A DNA stretch of 64,000 bases from Blastobasis lacticolella (Eukaryota; Arthropoda; Insecta; Lepidoptera; Blastobasidae): contig LR990042.1 in assembly GCA_905147135.1 (NCBI GenBank), forward strand, positions 8,795,545-8,859,544, given 5' to 3'. The notes beneath the pieces were generated by a model. The model was not told the DNA's origin and made no database searches. It saw nothing but the letters and a program-made list of their open reading frames with translations. The position numbers were made by a program, and so were the translations under genes. Numbering within the stretch: the stretch's first letter is position 1; each line of letters opens with the position of its first letter. Shown piece after piece: positions 1 through 13,100 of the stretch.

Positions 1-204
1 GATCCATTGCTATCTAACAAGCACGAATGGTGCCAGCCCGCTGCAATCTGAAAACAAGAATTTATTTATCTATAGTAAATTCTTGTGCCACTATGTGAGG
101 TCGGTACAACATATCTCCTCTTCCTCTTTCACTGGCGTCTACGATAGTACTCAATTTTTTCAAACGCATGTCGCCATTCACACAGCATATCCGGACTATT
201 CACA

Positions 205-355
205 AGCGAGTCAAGTTTGATATGCGTATGCGACTGCGATGCAATCCATACTGGTTTTTGTCAAATGCGTCGTCGACTCGTCGCGCCGTGTGTGAACTCC
301 AGTGAAATTGTATTAGGCGGCTTATGTCGCATACGCGTTTCAAACTATCGAATAA
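205..355. mobile_element. Short inverted-repeat element (MITE-like)
   Basis: A stretch around 211-231 and one around 326-350 are imperfect inverted copies sharing the core GCGTATGCGAC. The interior has no coding signal. The two short plus-strand ORFs here (217-605) are not supported as genes. The ends and target duplication could not be fixed. Confidence 0.4.
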
Positions 356-636
356 GGACTTTCGCGACTTCAAAATCCACTTACTTACAAGTAAGGTCCC
401 TTGTCAAAATATTGCCACGCTATTGGACAGAAAATACTGCTGTAAAATTATGAATCCATTCCAGCCAATGACAGGACTTCATTTTGAGACCAGTCCTCAC
501 GTGTCAGTAGCGACATCTGGTAGAATTCAGAATCGCGAATTCCCTCATTACCTAATTAATAATTCGTTCTCTAATTTTATTGTGATAATTTTTACTGCTA
601 GTTAAAAAAAAGTCTTTTTTATTTATTTATTACTAG

Positions 637-907
637 TAGACCCGGCGCGACTTCGTTCGCGTAGCGTTCTAACCCACCCACCACCCTACCCCTAGTTCTA
701 TCCTACCCTACACCTACCCTTTCCCTCACCAAATAAGATCATTTGGAAACAAACATTGTATTTTTGTTAAAAAAGAACCTATGTCCGTCTCCTGGTTCTA
801 AGCTACCTCCCCACAAATTTTTAGCCAAATCGGTTCAGCCGTTCTTGAGTTGTAAAAAGTGTAACACAAATAGTGTAACTAAAACGACTTTCTTTTATAT
901 ATATAGA
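637..907 (+). repeat. RTE-like LINE 3' end fragment
   Basis: It starts with the dispersed motif GACCCGGCGCGACTTCGTTC and ends in TTCTTTTATATATATAG. The same family recurs at 3185-3450 (minus), 9975-10225 (minus), 35959-36180 (plus) and 42451-42655 (plus). I place it with RTE-type LINE 3' ends from general familiarity with lepidopteran repeats. The family name is inference; the repetition is seen. The flanking 908-1114 is AT-rich with no gene. Confidence 0.5.
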
Positions 908-1114
908 ATCTATAATATATAGTATCTATATTATAGATACTTATGTAAATAGGCTAAGCTTTTATATCTTTAAATTAAATTAATTAACTAGTTCTCTAAT
1001 TTTACATTGTGCTAATAATTTTTACTACTAATAGTTAAATATTCTGTTTAATTTATTATTAAGATACTTATGTACCTAGGCTAAGCTTTTATAATATATT
1101 TTATCTTATCCTAC

Positions 1115-4100
1115 CTGGGCAATACGTCCACGCACGTGGCTCGTATCCACGAGTTGCGGGGACAAGTGTGGGTCGGGCCCGGGGGCCGGGTGGGTGGTCC
1201 CACCGGTGGTCCCAGCGGCGTCGGCACCGGTGGGAGAGTGCATCCGCCGCGTGTTGGCCGCTCGCACTTGCTGCGGACTGGCACCCCAGCAGTAGAGCTG
1301 TCCTTTCGTAGTTAGCGCCAACTGTATGTGCAAATTATGCCTTTCTTTTAGATTTCGGCGCCACGTGATATAGGAGCTAGGTCTAGGGTCTAGGGCTGTC
1401 TTCCTATTCATCATCACAGCCGACAGTCCACTGTAGGACTTACGAAAGGGGACTTTATTGCTTGCAGCTTATTGCAGGCGGGTAGGAGATCGCAATGTTA
1501 TCAAATATAACAATGGAAAGCGCTGCTGCCCATTTTCCACGTTTCCACGTCTACGGAGACTCTAGATCTTTTGCTTCGAAAACATTAGTCGCCTTGTACA
1601 ATACCCACGAGTGTAAGGGGTTGGTGCTATTCTACTCTGCCGGACGACACACAGTCTTCCTATTGTTAGATCCAAATGAGCAGTTTTCCAATAGGTATCT
1701 AAAGCATTCCTAACCACTCCCTAGATGGCGCCCCGATAATTTTGGTAATTGATAATCGCTTGAAATAGGTTCTTAGCAAAGAGGATATAAACACTGGGTA
1801 CTTTGTATTGGATAATATTGTTTTCTATCAATAGTTTTTAACCATTTTAGAGTTGTAATAAATTATTGCAAACCAAACAAACATCAATTTGACTGAGTCA
1901 ATTCGTTTCATGGACACTAGGATCAAGAATGGACGCAATACAAATCACAGATAATATGAAAGGTTTGTATTAAAATACATTTCGTTGAACCTTTTGGTAA
2001 AAAATTACCAAAATTGTAGGAGCGCCATCTATTGATGCTTTTTTAAACAAATTGACAATACCTACTGGAAAACTCCTCATTGCCGCGCTGCGAACTGTTG
2101 TCGTGTTAATGTCATAGTCCTTATTGACGCACTGCCGTGTCTATGGTTACTATAACGTCAGAGTCTCTGTTGATGAGTGACGAAACACCACACACAAGAG
2201 TGTGTGGTGTATCGTCCTTATTGAAACAACGCGTGTCAAGCTAGTGTCAATCTCTCCGGTCCCTAATACTGGTGTATTTGATGATGACTGTGTCGATTGT
2301 CTTCGGCTGGTTCCTATTGTTGCAGACGGCTTGTGTGGTCTAGTATCAGTGTCTTATCAATGAGTGGTGTGTATATGATTGTTGCGGTGTCAAAGTTCTT
2401 CTTGCCGGGTGTCGTGTATGTGGCATCCGTGTGTATCTATAGTATACTATAGTATCCAAGGTCGGTGTTTCCGGTCCCCAACGCAACATGTACACTTTGT
2501 CTCAGATAAATTTTCGTCGCTCCGTCACAACAAATAAATATGACTAATTTTACTTAAATAATTAGACAAATAACTTGAGACACTTGCATCACTAATTAGT
2601 CTATATTGATATGAAACGCGGCGTGTCTTTATTACATCGATGGAAAATTGTCGTGGAAAGATCGCGAGAACAATTGACAACAATGGATTAGCGGATACTT
2701 GGGGTGTGAGCGGTTAAATCTATAAGCAGAAACTTGTAATCTGCTTAAATATGTTTAAATAGTCTAAATAAAAAACGAATCCAGTGTCCCCTCCCACTCA
2801 CGTTATGGAAGTACCCGGCGGCGACATCAACGGCGGGATCAGTCAAAGGCAGCCGCTTCGGCACGCTGGCCTTGTCGCGGCGTCCGCGGCCGAGCTGGCC
2901 GAACGCGCCCGCGCCCATCACCCACACCTCGCCGCCGAGCAAGGCCACCGTGTGGCACGCGCCACAGGTGACGTTGACCACCTGCGCGGGAGTTTTTTAT
3001 ATTAATAGGTAGACAAGGGTTAATGTTTAGGGATTTGATGTTAGATGTAGAGATCCCCTAACTCACTTGTTCAGTCAGGGAAAAGTAACATTTGGCATTT
3101 AGTTACAATTTCCTGTTTACTTCGCTCGCTTGTTTACTTCATGTAAATAGTTGTTTTTCACGGTACACATTTCAAATTCACAATTATTGGCGAGAATCTA
3201 TACATATCATAAAACAAAGTCGCTTCCCGCCGTCTGTGCCTATGTATTTGAACGCTTAGATATTTTAAACTGCGCATCGGATATTAATGCGGTTTTCAAC
3301 AATAGATAGTGTATCAAAAGGAAGGTTTATAAGCAAGACAAAAATATGGATAGTATGGTAGGTGAAGAGTAGACATAGGGTAGGGGTAGGGTAGGATAGG
3401 TTATGGGTAGGACGGCACGCGAACGAAGTCGCGCCGCGTCCACTAGTAAAAGATAATCGAAAACTTACTTTTCGTCCCTGTAGTTTTTTGACAAGTTGCG
3501 GTGTGCAATGGTCATCTATGGTGCCGAGGCCGAGTTGGCCGTGCACGCCCCACCTGGAAAACGATAATAAATTGTTTTTGTGCCCCAATCTTCAGAGTTT
3601 TCGTAGCGATATTTATGCCTCACATACTTTTGGCAGTTACACTTTTCAGTCACATTAAAGTCACTTTTCTCTTGTGACTTTGTCAAAATGGAATTTTTCT
3701 TGTACTCGATGACAGTAGTGTCTGGGAGCCACGGCCTTAAGCTCACATTACATGTTATGATATTACGCGTCAGAAGTATATTCAGTATGGTCAGAAACTC
3801 ACCCCCAAGTATACAGCCGTCGCCCACATCCACGGCAGCAGAATGATAGTGGCCGGCGTTCACGGCCTAAAGCTAGAAACACCGTTTTGACGTAACGCGT
3901 CGTCAGAAGCGTAACGGCTTCATACACCACTACATATTAAAAAACAAAGTCCCACGCCGCCTCTATCTGTCTATTCACGATAAACTCAACACTACCGAAC
4001 GTATTTTCTAGCAGTTTTTACCAATAGGCAGAGTGATTATTTTATTTATTTATTTATTTATTTATTTGTATCAGGCTACAGAGGCCCATAGATATAATAC

Positions 4101-7100
4101 ATGTATCATACAAAATTATAAAAACAATAAACAATACATTATAGCCAAACCTATAAAACAATACCACTTATAAAATTAACAATAGACTAATAGATAATAT
4201 TATAATTTTCAATACTAAATTCTAACACTTTTCACTTTTCGTTTCGGCGGCACCGGAAATTCTGGGTCGCCCACGGAATCGCCGGTACACCACACCCTTC
4301 GGCCAATAATCTTCCCTCATGAAGAAATCCAAGTCTGTGGTGGGAACCAACACCACGAACGAGTTGAACGTACGTTCATGGCTTGATTCCAAGAGCCGGA
4401 CTCTCACGAGGTACTTTTTGGTTAAGCGGATATGCTCTTCCACGTCCTTTGCCGTCACTGTGTAATGAAGGCGGGACAGGTAAAGCGCCGTCGTCGGTGT
4501 CGCAGGGCGCAGTAAAAAGTTGGGACCGGTTACTGCAGTGCCGCGAAAATTCTGAGCAGCACGACGTCTACTCTTCTTCTGGACCGTGATAAATCCTTCC
4601 TCATCACAGTCCACGTCGGGGGCACATGGGGGCTTCAACACCCCCGTTTCTTGTGGAGCTGAAGCCACCACGCGACGAGGTTGGCGCGATGCCGGTGCGC
4701 TGACGGGAGCCGCGGGCGCGGCGGGCGCTGGCGGGCGGGCAGCGGGTACGGGCCGGCGAGCGGCGGGTGCGGGCGGGCGCGGCGCGGGCGCAGGGCCTCG
4801 CGGTGACGCACCCGCAACGTGTACGCCGATGCGAGCCGCGTACGTATTGAGTTCCAGCGTGGACGGCGGCGGTGGCGGCGGTGTTAAAACTGCTGACTCG
4901 AAACTCGTGTCGCTCGCACCGCCGCGCAGAATTTTCATTGTGGCTGTGTCAGCAGGCGATCCGATGACTGGCATAGAGTTGCGCAATGTATTCATTTGTT
5001 CACGCAACTCCAATACAGTTTTATGAGAGGCCTCGAATTTTGCCTCAACTTTCGCCAGGTTTTCCTTCAGGAGCACGATGTCCTTCAGCAATCTGGTGAC
5101 GTCGACGTGGTCGAACGTAACGGGAGGGAGCTTATTCAAATCCCTCGCGACAAAGATTGGCACGTCGTCGGAGGAAGATTAATGAGGAAGGTTTAGATGT
5201 ACCTGTAATACTGTACTATGCGAAGCCAGGGCGGGTCACTAGCTTAGCGTACGGTTAGAAACTCACCCCCAAGTATACAGGCGGCCGCCCACATCCACGG
5301 CGGCGGAGTGGTAGTGGCCGGCGGCCACGGCTTTCAGCGGCGCGGAGTGCGGCCCCGCGACGGGCAGCAGCGCACCCGCGGTGGCCGCCGCGTCGCCCAC
5401 CGCGCCCGCCCACGACGCGCCCACGCCCAGTTGCCCGTATGCGTTGTCGCCGGACGAGTACAGCTGTGTGGTTGTGGTGGCATAGGTTAAGACGGTAGAT
5501 GGGGGCTTCAATTAGAACATTTTTGTGTAAGGCCTGGGAATTTTTTTTTGTTGTTCCATTAGGAACAAATAATTCCTTTGGTCAAATCTCCTGGCGTGCT
5601 GTTTGACATTTCAGAAGCGAATGTCACGCTTATAGAAAGTGTTTTTTAATTTTGTTCTCTATCGATAAGCATTGTCTCAGAACTGGCCGCGCGAATTAAA
5701 GAAAAAACAAACATCATCAAATAATGAAATAAAAGAGTAGGTATCCCAAAGCGTTTCTGACCCCTTTTATAATTCCGAATAATTTAAATAAAAATATAAA
5801 TTAAATTGTAACCGCACATGGAGGACAGGTCAAGTCTGAACCAATAACCACTAATATGGGCGTGGCTCAGGGTTCATCCATATCAAATATATTGTTTTCC
5901 CTTCTTCTTAACGACCTTCCAGATGCGGTAAGCACCGGGGATGTTTTTATGTATGCTGATGATGTGGCAATAGTTGTTACTGCTCAATCACTTGGGGCTC
6001 TCGAGGATAAGCTCACGGAAACCGCTACACGGGTGTCTCAGTGGTTTCAACTAAACGGTCTTGTATTAAACTTGACAAAGACACACTTCCTGCACTTCGA
6101 CCTGTCAGGAAGAAGGGTGAAGCCACTGAGAGTACACGCTTGTGGGACATGTGTCGAGCAAGTTGAATCCACGAACTTCTTGGGATTCCATTTGGATAGG
6201 AGCTTGACGTGGGAGCAACATATAGAACGGCTATGTGGTAGGCTGAGTGGTGCGTGCTTCGTGCTATGGAGACTGTCGCGCGTCGTGTCTCCTGCGATGG
6301 TGCGCACATGCTACTTCGCCTTAGTGCATTCGATGCTGCAATACGGAACTGAGCTGTGGGGCAGCGCGGCGGACTGGGAGAGAGCGTTTAGAATGCAAAA
6401 GCGAGCTGTACGCGCAATCGCTCGTGTGCCGCAGGATACCTCTGCAAGGCCATATTATAAATCTCAAAAAATTCTTACGCTTCCATCTTTGGTTATATTT
6501 CAAACGGCATTGTATGTAAGGAATAATCTCGCCCTCTTTAAGAGGAACGAGGATGTCCACTCATACAACACTCGCAACAAGACGGACCTCGCGCCTATTT
6601 CACGCAGACTGGCAAAGTCAAATAAAATAACCTACGTAATGGGCCCGAAAGTATATAATCGCATTCCGAAGTCCATAACCGAGGCTACCAGTGACAGTGT
6701 CTTTAAAAGAAAACTAAAGTGGTGGCTAATTGAGCAAACGTTTTACAAGCTTGATGATTTTTATGACTAATCGATTTTTTATTTAACATTATTATTATTA
6801 TTATTAAAATACTGACTTAATTTGTGACAGTTGAATGTAATGCAAATTCTTATTTGGAAATGGACATTTGAATTTTATTTAATTGTTTAATTTTTTTACA
6901 GTACTTATTGTGCAAGATGACTTGTGATAGTGATAGGTAAAAAATGTTTGTTTGTGACATTTGATTATTATAAATTTATGTATTACAATTAATGTAATTT
7001 GTGACATTTTATAACTTTAACAATTGACATGTAATGAATATTACCAATGAATAAATATGAAATATGAATATGAAATTCCTCAAATTGGGCTAGAGAATAT

Positions 7101-10100
7101 GCATAAATATTATTTTGGAGACGGGCATGATCCTGGATACGTATACGGAAACATGTAGTTCGCCAAAGGGTGGCGGTAACGCATTGACAAAGTCCTGACT
7201 CGATGGGGATGCCGGCTACGGACTTTTTTTGCTGATTGCTGAGACGTCATGCTCGTGGTTTAGAGGCAAATCAGATATAAACATGTTCTGTTATGCATTT
7301 TCTATCATTACTTCATAATATTTGCTAGGTTATAATTTTTTTGCAACTATACTTAAAATTGCAATGGTATTTTCTGAATAATATACGATATACACATTGA
7401 AAAATACTAGCGATACTATTTTAACAATAAACAAATAAAACTATACTATTTACCCACTACCCAAAATAGAAAAAATCCTTACCCCATTCTCGGTCAAAAC
7501 CAGTGTATGGTGTCGTCCGCACGCCACATCGATGACCCGTCCGATCAAGTCCGTATGGATCGGCGTGCTGGTCATCATGACCTTCGCATTACCCTCATCC
7601 ACAACTGCCCAATGCGCCAACCCACAACTCAGGGCCCGTCTAGGAACGTACTGGTTCTTCCAAGTCTCAGTGGCCTCTGGGACCTTGTCATGGATCTCTA
7701 GACACGGTTTCCGCGACTCGATCTCACTCGCGATGTGGGCGAACGTTGTGATCAGCTTGCACATAACCTCCGTCTGAAACAACGTAGTTCCAATTTTGTG
7801 CTGTGACCAGGATCAGCGATGTTTATTTTATGTAAGATCAGCACGGCTAGTACAAGTGTGCTCTCGCGCGTGATAAGCGAGAAAAGGCGCGAGAGTACAA
7901 GTGTGCTCTCGCGCGTGATAAGCGAGAAAAGGCGCGATATAGATACTGCTATCTCTTTCATCAACAAGTTAAAGACGTTTTCAAGACTAGCTTCCTAAAA
8001 ATTCCCATAGATGGCATGCTCTAACGTCTCAGACATTATTATAATGTTTTGACTGCCTTCTAATGCTTATCTTTTCTATCTCTAGCAACTTACCACGATT
8101 GTGAAAGAGACAGATAGCGCACGCGAGCGCTCGCATGGGGCCCCAGCGCTTAACAAAGATGCAATAGAAGAAAGCCGCTAAATATTAAGTTCATTAACTG
8201 TCGTATAGGTATAACATTATTTATACTTACAGACGAAGACATAATTTTCTGTTTCAAATCACGCATGACTGGCCTTAGTTGGTCTTGCAATGGATTCAAC
8301 CACAGACACAGCCGCTGAAATTAAAATAGTTTTCAGCTACAAAACAATCAAATTTTAACTTTTTTGTTTACTATTATGTATTACAAACTATGTTTTTGCG
8401 GGTGAAGGTTAGACTTTAACATGTTCATATTAAAAACTATTAAGTAAAGTCCGATCGCGGAGCAGATAGAAATTCGTACTTCATATTCGTAATTACCTGT
8501 CTCGCTTCCGCGTAAATAGATAAAGAGGTCAATGTACCAATGACATTTAATTTCTTCCTGCTCCGCGACGGGACTTTAATACACAGCATTTACCTTGAGC
8601 AACATGGTGTCAAACTGACTACACTTTCCTATAAGGAAGTCGAAAAACCATTGTGCGTTTTCTTTAAGAAGTAACGGCACAACGCAATTTTGTTGCAAGA
8701 GACAGTTTAGTGCGCCTCTGCATACATTGCTCTTCGCCTTCAGAGCCGATAATAACACGCTGGGATGCCCGCGATGGACGCTGAACATTGGCACCAGCTC
8801 CCACAGTCCGATCGCGGCGGCTATCGAGCATAACTCCAGTAACTCCACTGGCGTTAATGATGTGAACTTCATTTCCCTGAAATAAATTTTATTCAAAATT
8901 GTTTGTTTTTCCTGAGTAATATAAATACACCACGAAAATATTTTATTTGACAGAAGAAATTAGACGGGCGACTTGAGAACCAGGTATCTCGCGATTTATT
9001 TATTTATTATTTGTAGCGATAAAAATAAAAACAAATATGTATACGATGTCGAACCAGACGACTGATGCATGATTGGCGGAGTCACTAAAAAGTGGGCAGC
9101 ATTCAGTTTTCTGTTGTGATTTACAACAACGCGTTTTCCAACCCGCCTGGCAGGTTTAAAGAGTAGGGTATAACCCATCACTAACGTGTAGGTGGCTTAA
9201 GCACACCATGTAGACTATTAATTAAATATTACCTGCGGAGAGTGATGGGCTTTGTCGTCGACATACAACTTTATATCTCTTTTGCTTCATTGCATATCGA
9301 AAGAGATAGAGCAAATCGCGTTATCGCGCGCGACAAGTCCTTCATGCAACGTGTGCAGCTTATGATACATGAGATGACAAACTTAATAACTGAATTTAAT
9401 TTTCACATTAATTACAATATCTACGGTGGTACCCTCTGTGGTCTCTACCTACAGGACAGCATAAAGATGTAACGTTATGTATGAATGTATTTACAGTACT
9501 AATACGTCCGGATAATTTGCACATAAATAATAAAAAAACTACAAAACACTCACAAATCGAACTTCTCCTCGCTATTGGTGCCCATTCTGAGCAGCGACGC
9601 CATGGTTTTGATGGTGACCGCCGCGTTCCCGAGGCTGACCGCGTTGCCCACCGGCTTGAACGTGGACAGCTCGTTCAGACGACCGAACACGCCTAGGCGC
9701 GCCGCCCAACCGTCGGGTAGACTCTGGGAAATTCGAAAGATATCAGTAGGCGACTCTGTTACCAACAATTCTTCGATTTCAATGATTGAAATGGTTACTT
9801 TTGCGTTTTGGTATGATCGATTTAATATTTTCAGTTTATTGCAATTGAACTTCGTTAGCAAATGAACCCATGGAATCGATGATACGAAATCGCAAAAGTA
9901 ACAATTTCAATCATTGAAATTAGAAAATTGTTGGCAACAGAGTTACGTAATTAGCCTACTGATATTTTAACATGTTATAAAACAAAGTCGCTTCCCGCCG
10001 TCTGTATCTATGTACGTTTAGATAATTTAAATTACGCAACGGATTTTAATGCGGTTTTCAGCAATAGAGAGTGATTCAACATAAAGGTTTACAAGTAAGA

Positions 10101-13100
10101 AAAAAAAGGTAATAGGGGTATAGTAGGTGTAGGGTAGATTTAGGGTAGGTGTAGGGTAGTGGTAGGGGTAGGATAGGTGAAGAGGTAAGACCCCACGCGA
10201 ACGAAGTCGCGCCGGGTCCACTAGTTTTATATAACCTTGGGTTCTTCAAGTCAATAGTGAAAAGGTATCTTCTAGGAAAGCATGCTACATCGACATCATC
10301 GTCGCTTACAACCAGGTGAGACGAGGTCAAATGCAAGTCTATTGCCAATAAAAAAACAATACGAAACGTGTATTAATAAAATAGGGTGTTTCCGATTCCA
10401 AAATCCACCAGATAGCGTAACTGAGGGGTAAGGTGTACATTATTGGATAGACTCAACAATTATATGTTGACAGGAGATATTACGCCTCAGTAGCGCCAGC
10501 TGGAATCGCAAAGGGAGAGAGAGAACTGAGAGAGGGAGAGAGAGAGAGCGAATGGAGAAAGAGAGAGCGTTCGAGAGAGAGAAAGAGAGAAACACTCCAC
10601 CCACCTGCGACAACGAGTACAGATACTGCGCGGGCGCCGGCTTTCCCCTGGCGAGTAGCATGTCCGCAGCGGCCCTTAGTAAAGCGGGCACGGGCGCGCC
10701 CAGCGCCGCCGCCCAGCGCTCGGCGCCGCCGCCGCCGCCACCCCGCGTTATCATGCCCACCAGCCATTCGCTGGGCTCGTGACTGACACCATATAAATAC
10801 CATTGAATATAACAATAATAATCAGCTTATTTCAGGCTAAACATATACAGATTTATTATTATTATTATTCCTGAACAGACAGGCATTGGAACAACTGATA
10901 TGTCTGTATCTCATTATCCTCAACCCATTGACATTCTCAATTAATTAATTTACGTAAGTATAATGCCCATATATGTATAGTTAGTAATTCTTAAAACACT
11001 GTGTTAGTACTTTTTAATACAAAGATTTTAATTTCCCCTTTTTATAATCCCAGAACTTTTTATAATACTAGTAATATGTAATTGAAGGACATCGAAACAC
11101 CCGAAACAATCTATGACTGATGGGGCGTAAAGGTCCCTAGTGGTGACCCGCTATCGACAAACGCAATGTAGTAACGGTGATAGGGAGTTATCTATGTATA
11201 AAGTATTTTCTTAGAGGCGGAGAACTTTGAAATAATGAAATAAAACAAAGAAAATAGTATTTAGTGTCAGAAAAACTAGCTTTATTGGAAAGCTGGAAGC
11301 TTATAAACATTCTCGAACTACTATAGGTACTTACGCAGTGCTGATGACGTATGCTCCACAGCTGGTGATGATCAGACAGGGTTGTAACGCGAATCGTTGC
11401 AACTGCAGGTCGCAGAGGAACGTTGGTTCCCGCCAGCCGGGCGCGGGCGCCGCCGGCTCCTTCGCCGACATCAGGTAGCCCTTCCGGATGTCACCTATCA
11501 CCTCGGCACTCCACAATTCGCTGGACTCTTTCTACGGGAGAAATATTCATTCGTTACTTGGATATAATGTTATCCATTATGCACAATCAGATATGCGAAG
11601 AATACGTAAAATTTGTCTAGACTGTCTTCTCCTGTAGATCCTGTTCCTCTGTAGATTTGGTTATGGAAATTATGTATTTATATAGATAATTTGCAGCAGT
11701 ATTCGTTGAAATTCACATACTATGTGTTTCTTATATAATTCAAGACATACACACTATGTACGAACTATATAGTGTACGTTGCGTAATTGATACGGCAAGT
11801 CGTGATTTTGGGTAATGTTTGTCCACCAAATAAGAAAGTAAGTCTGGACTTCTGTCTCTATATATTCTTATAAGATGTATCTTTATTTGGTCCAATAAAA
11901 CACAATAAGCACGACACTATAATAGCAACCATCGGGCACGGCGTATAAGTGCAATTAAGGTTGCGCTATTCATCTACTAATGTAGGTAATTACCTAGTAT
12001 TATGTAGTTAAGGCAATTTTCTTCAAAGTCAAAGGAGTGTCGCTTCTGTACTTTTGCATTACTATCTATGTATATTGTGCCACCGCTCTCTATATTTCCA
12101 AATTTACGAGTGAACCAAACCGACATTTTATAATGAAACCGAAAGCAGAGCAAATTACGCGATCGAAAATACGCTTAATTCGCATTGTTAATTGGTTGAG
12201 CGCTAACAATTTTACAACAATAGAAAAGCTTTGTTTGTGTTTCGGAATGGCCTGGCCTTCAACGTGTTAAGCACATGCTACTGTTTGGTGTATACCTAAG
12301 TATGCATGTAAACATCACGTTATTCCTAGTGTAAGAATGCATCTTGTTAATACTGATTTCTAATCACACAATCGAATAAATATCAGTCACATAAATACGT
12401 CGTTTCATTGCACTTCATTTCCTATATAAATTATTAAATACGGACTACTGTTAAGGCTGCAGTTCAGCACTAAAGTTTCATACAATACAAAAAAAATAAC
12501 TATTTGTCAGGAGCAGGCAAAACAAATTGAGAATATACCTATATATTAAATTACCTGCATGGGTTGCACAACAGAAAAACTAGCACTGTGTACTTCCACT
12601 CCATTTTTCTTCAACAAATAGATAATTCTTTGTGACCATAAAGCTTGCACATACAGTCCATCCTTTTTTACGTGGGGCCGCAGAGTGCGCGAGGGTGTGT
12701 CTTCTTCAGGGTTCTCCAACTAATTTAAACATAAATGTTGCACTTTAAACGCAGATAAATAAAGATCTACATTATTTGTATGTAAATATTTCTGTAATAA
12801 AAATATTTTCATGTTTGTATCCATATTTTGTCTTTAAACATGCATACTTAACTAGGAGTAAATAATAATCATCTTGGCGCCAATATCCCAGTAATGTGAT
12901 ATTGCTTGAGGTCCCGTGGCCTTGATAATGATGAAAGGAATTACAGTGAAGCAACTGCCATCTCACATACCGGAAGGCGCAGCGTGGGTAGGCCTCCCAC
13001 AAGGTGAACAGAGAACCTGGTAAAGATCGCAGGTACCAGCTGGATGCAGACAACACAGGCCTTTGCATAGGCCTGTGTTGAGAGGGCATAGGCCTCTCCC

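Noticed and set aside
217..605. Two overlapping plus-strand ORFs at the left edge
   Set aside because: They overlap an inverted-repeat element and share no recognisable protein feature.
4586..5026. 146-residue plus-strand glycine/alanine-rich ORF
   Set aside because: It is the antisense shadow of the Pro/Ala tract of the LINE ORF1.
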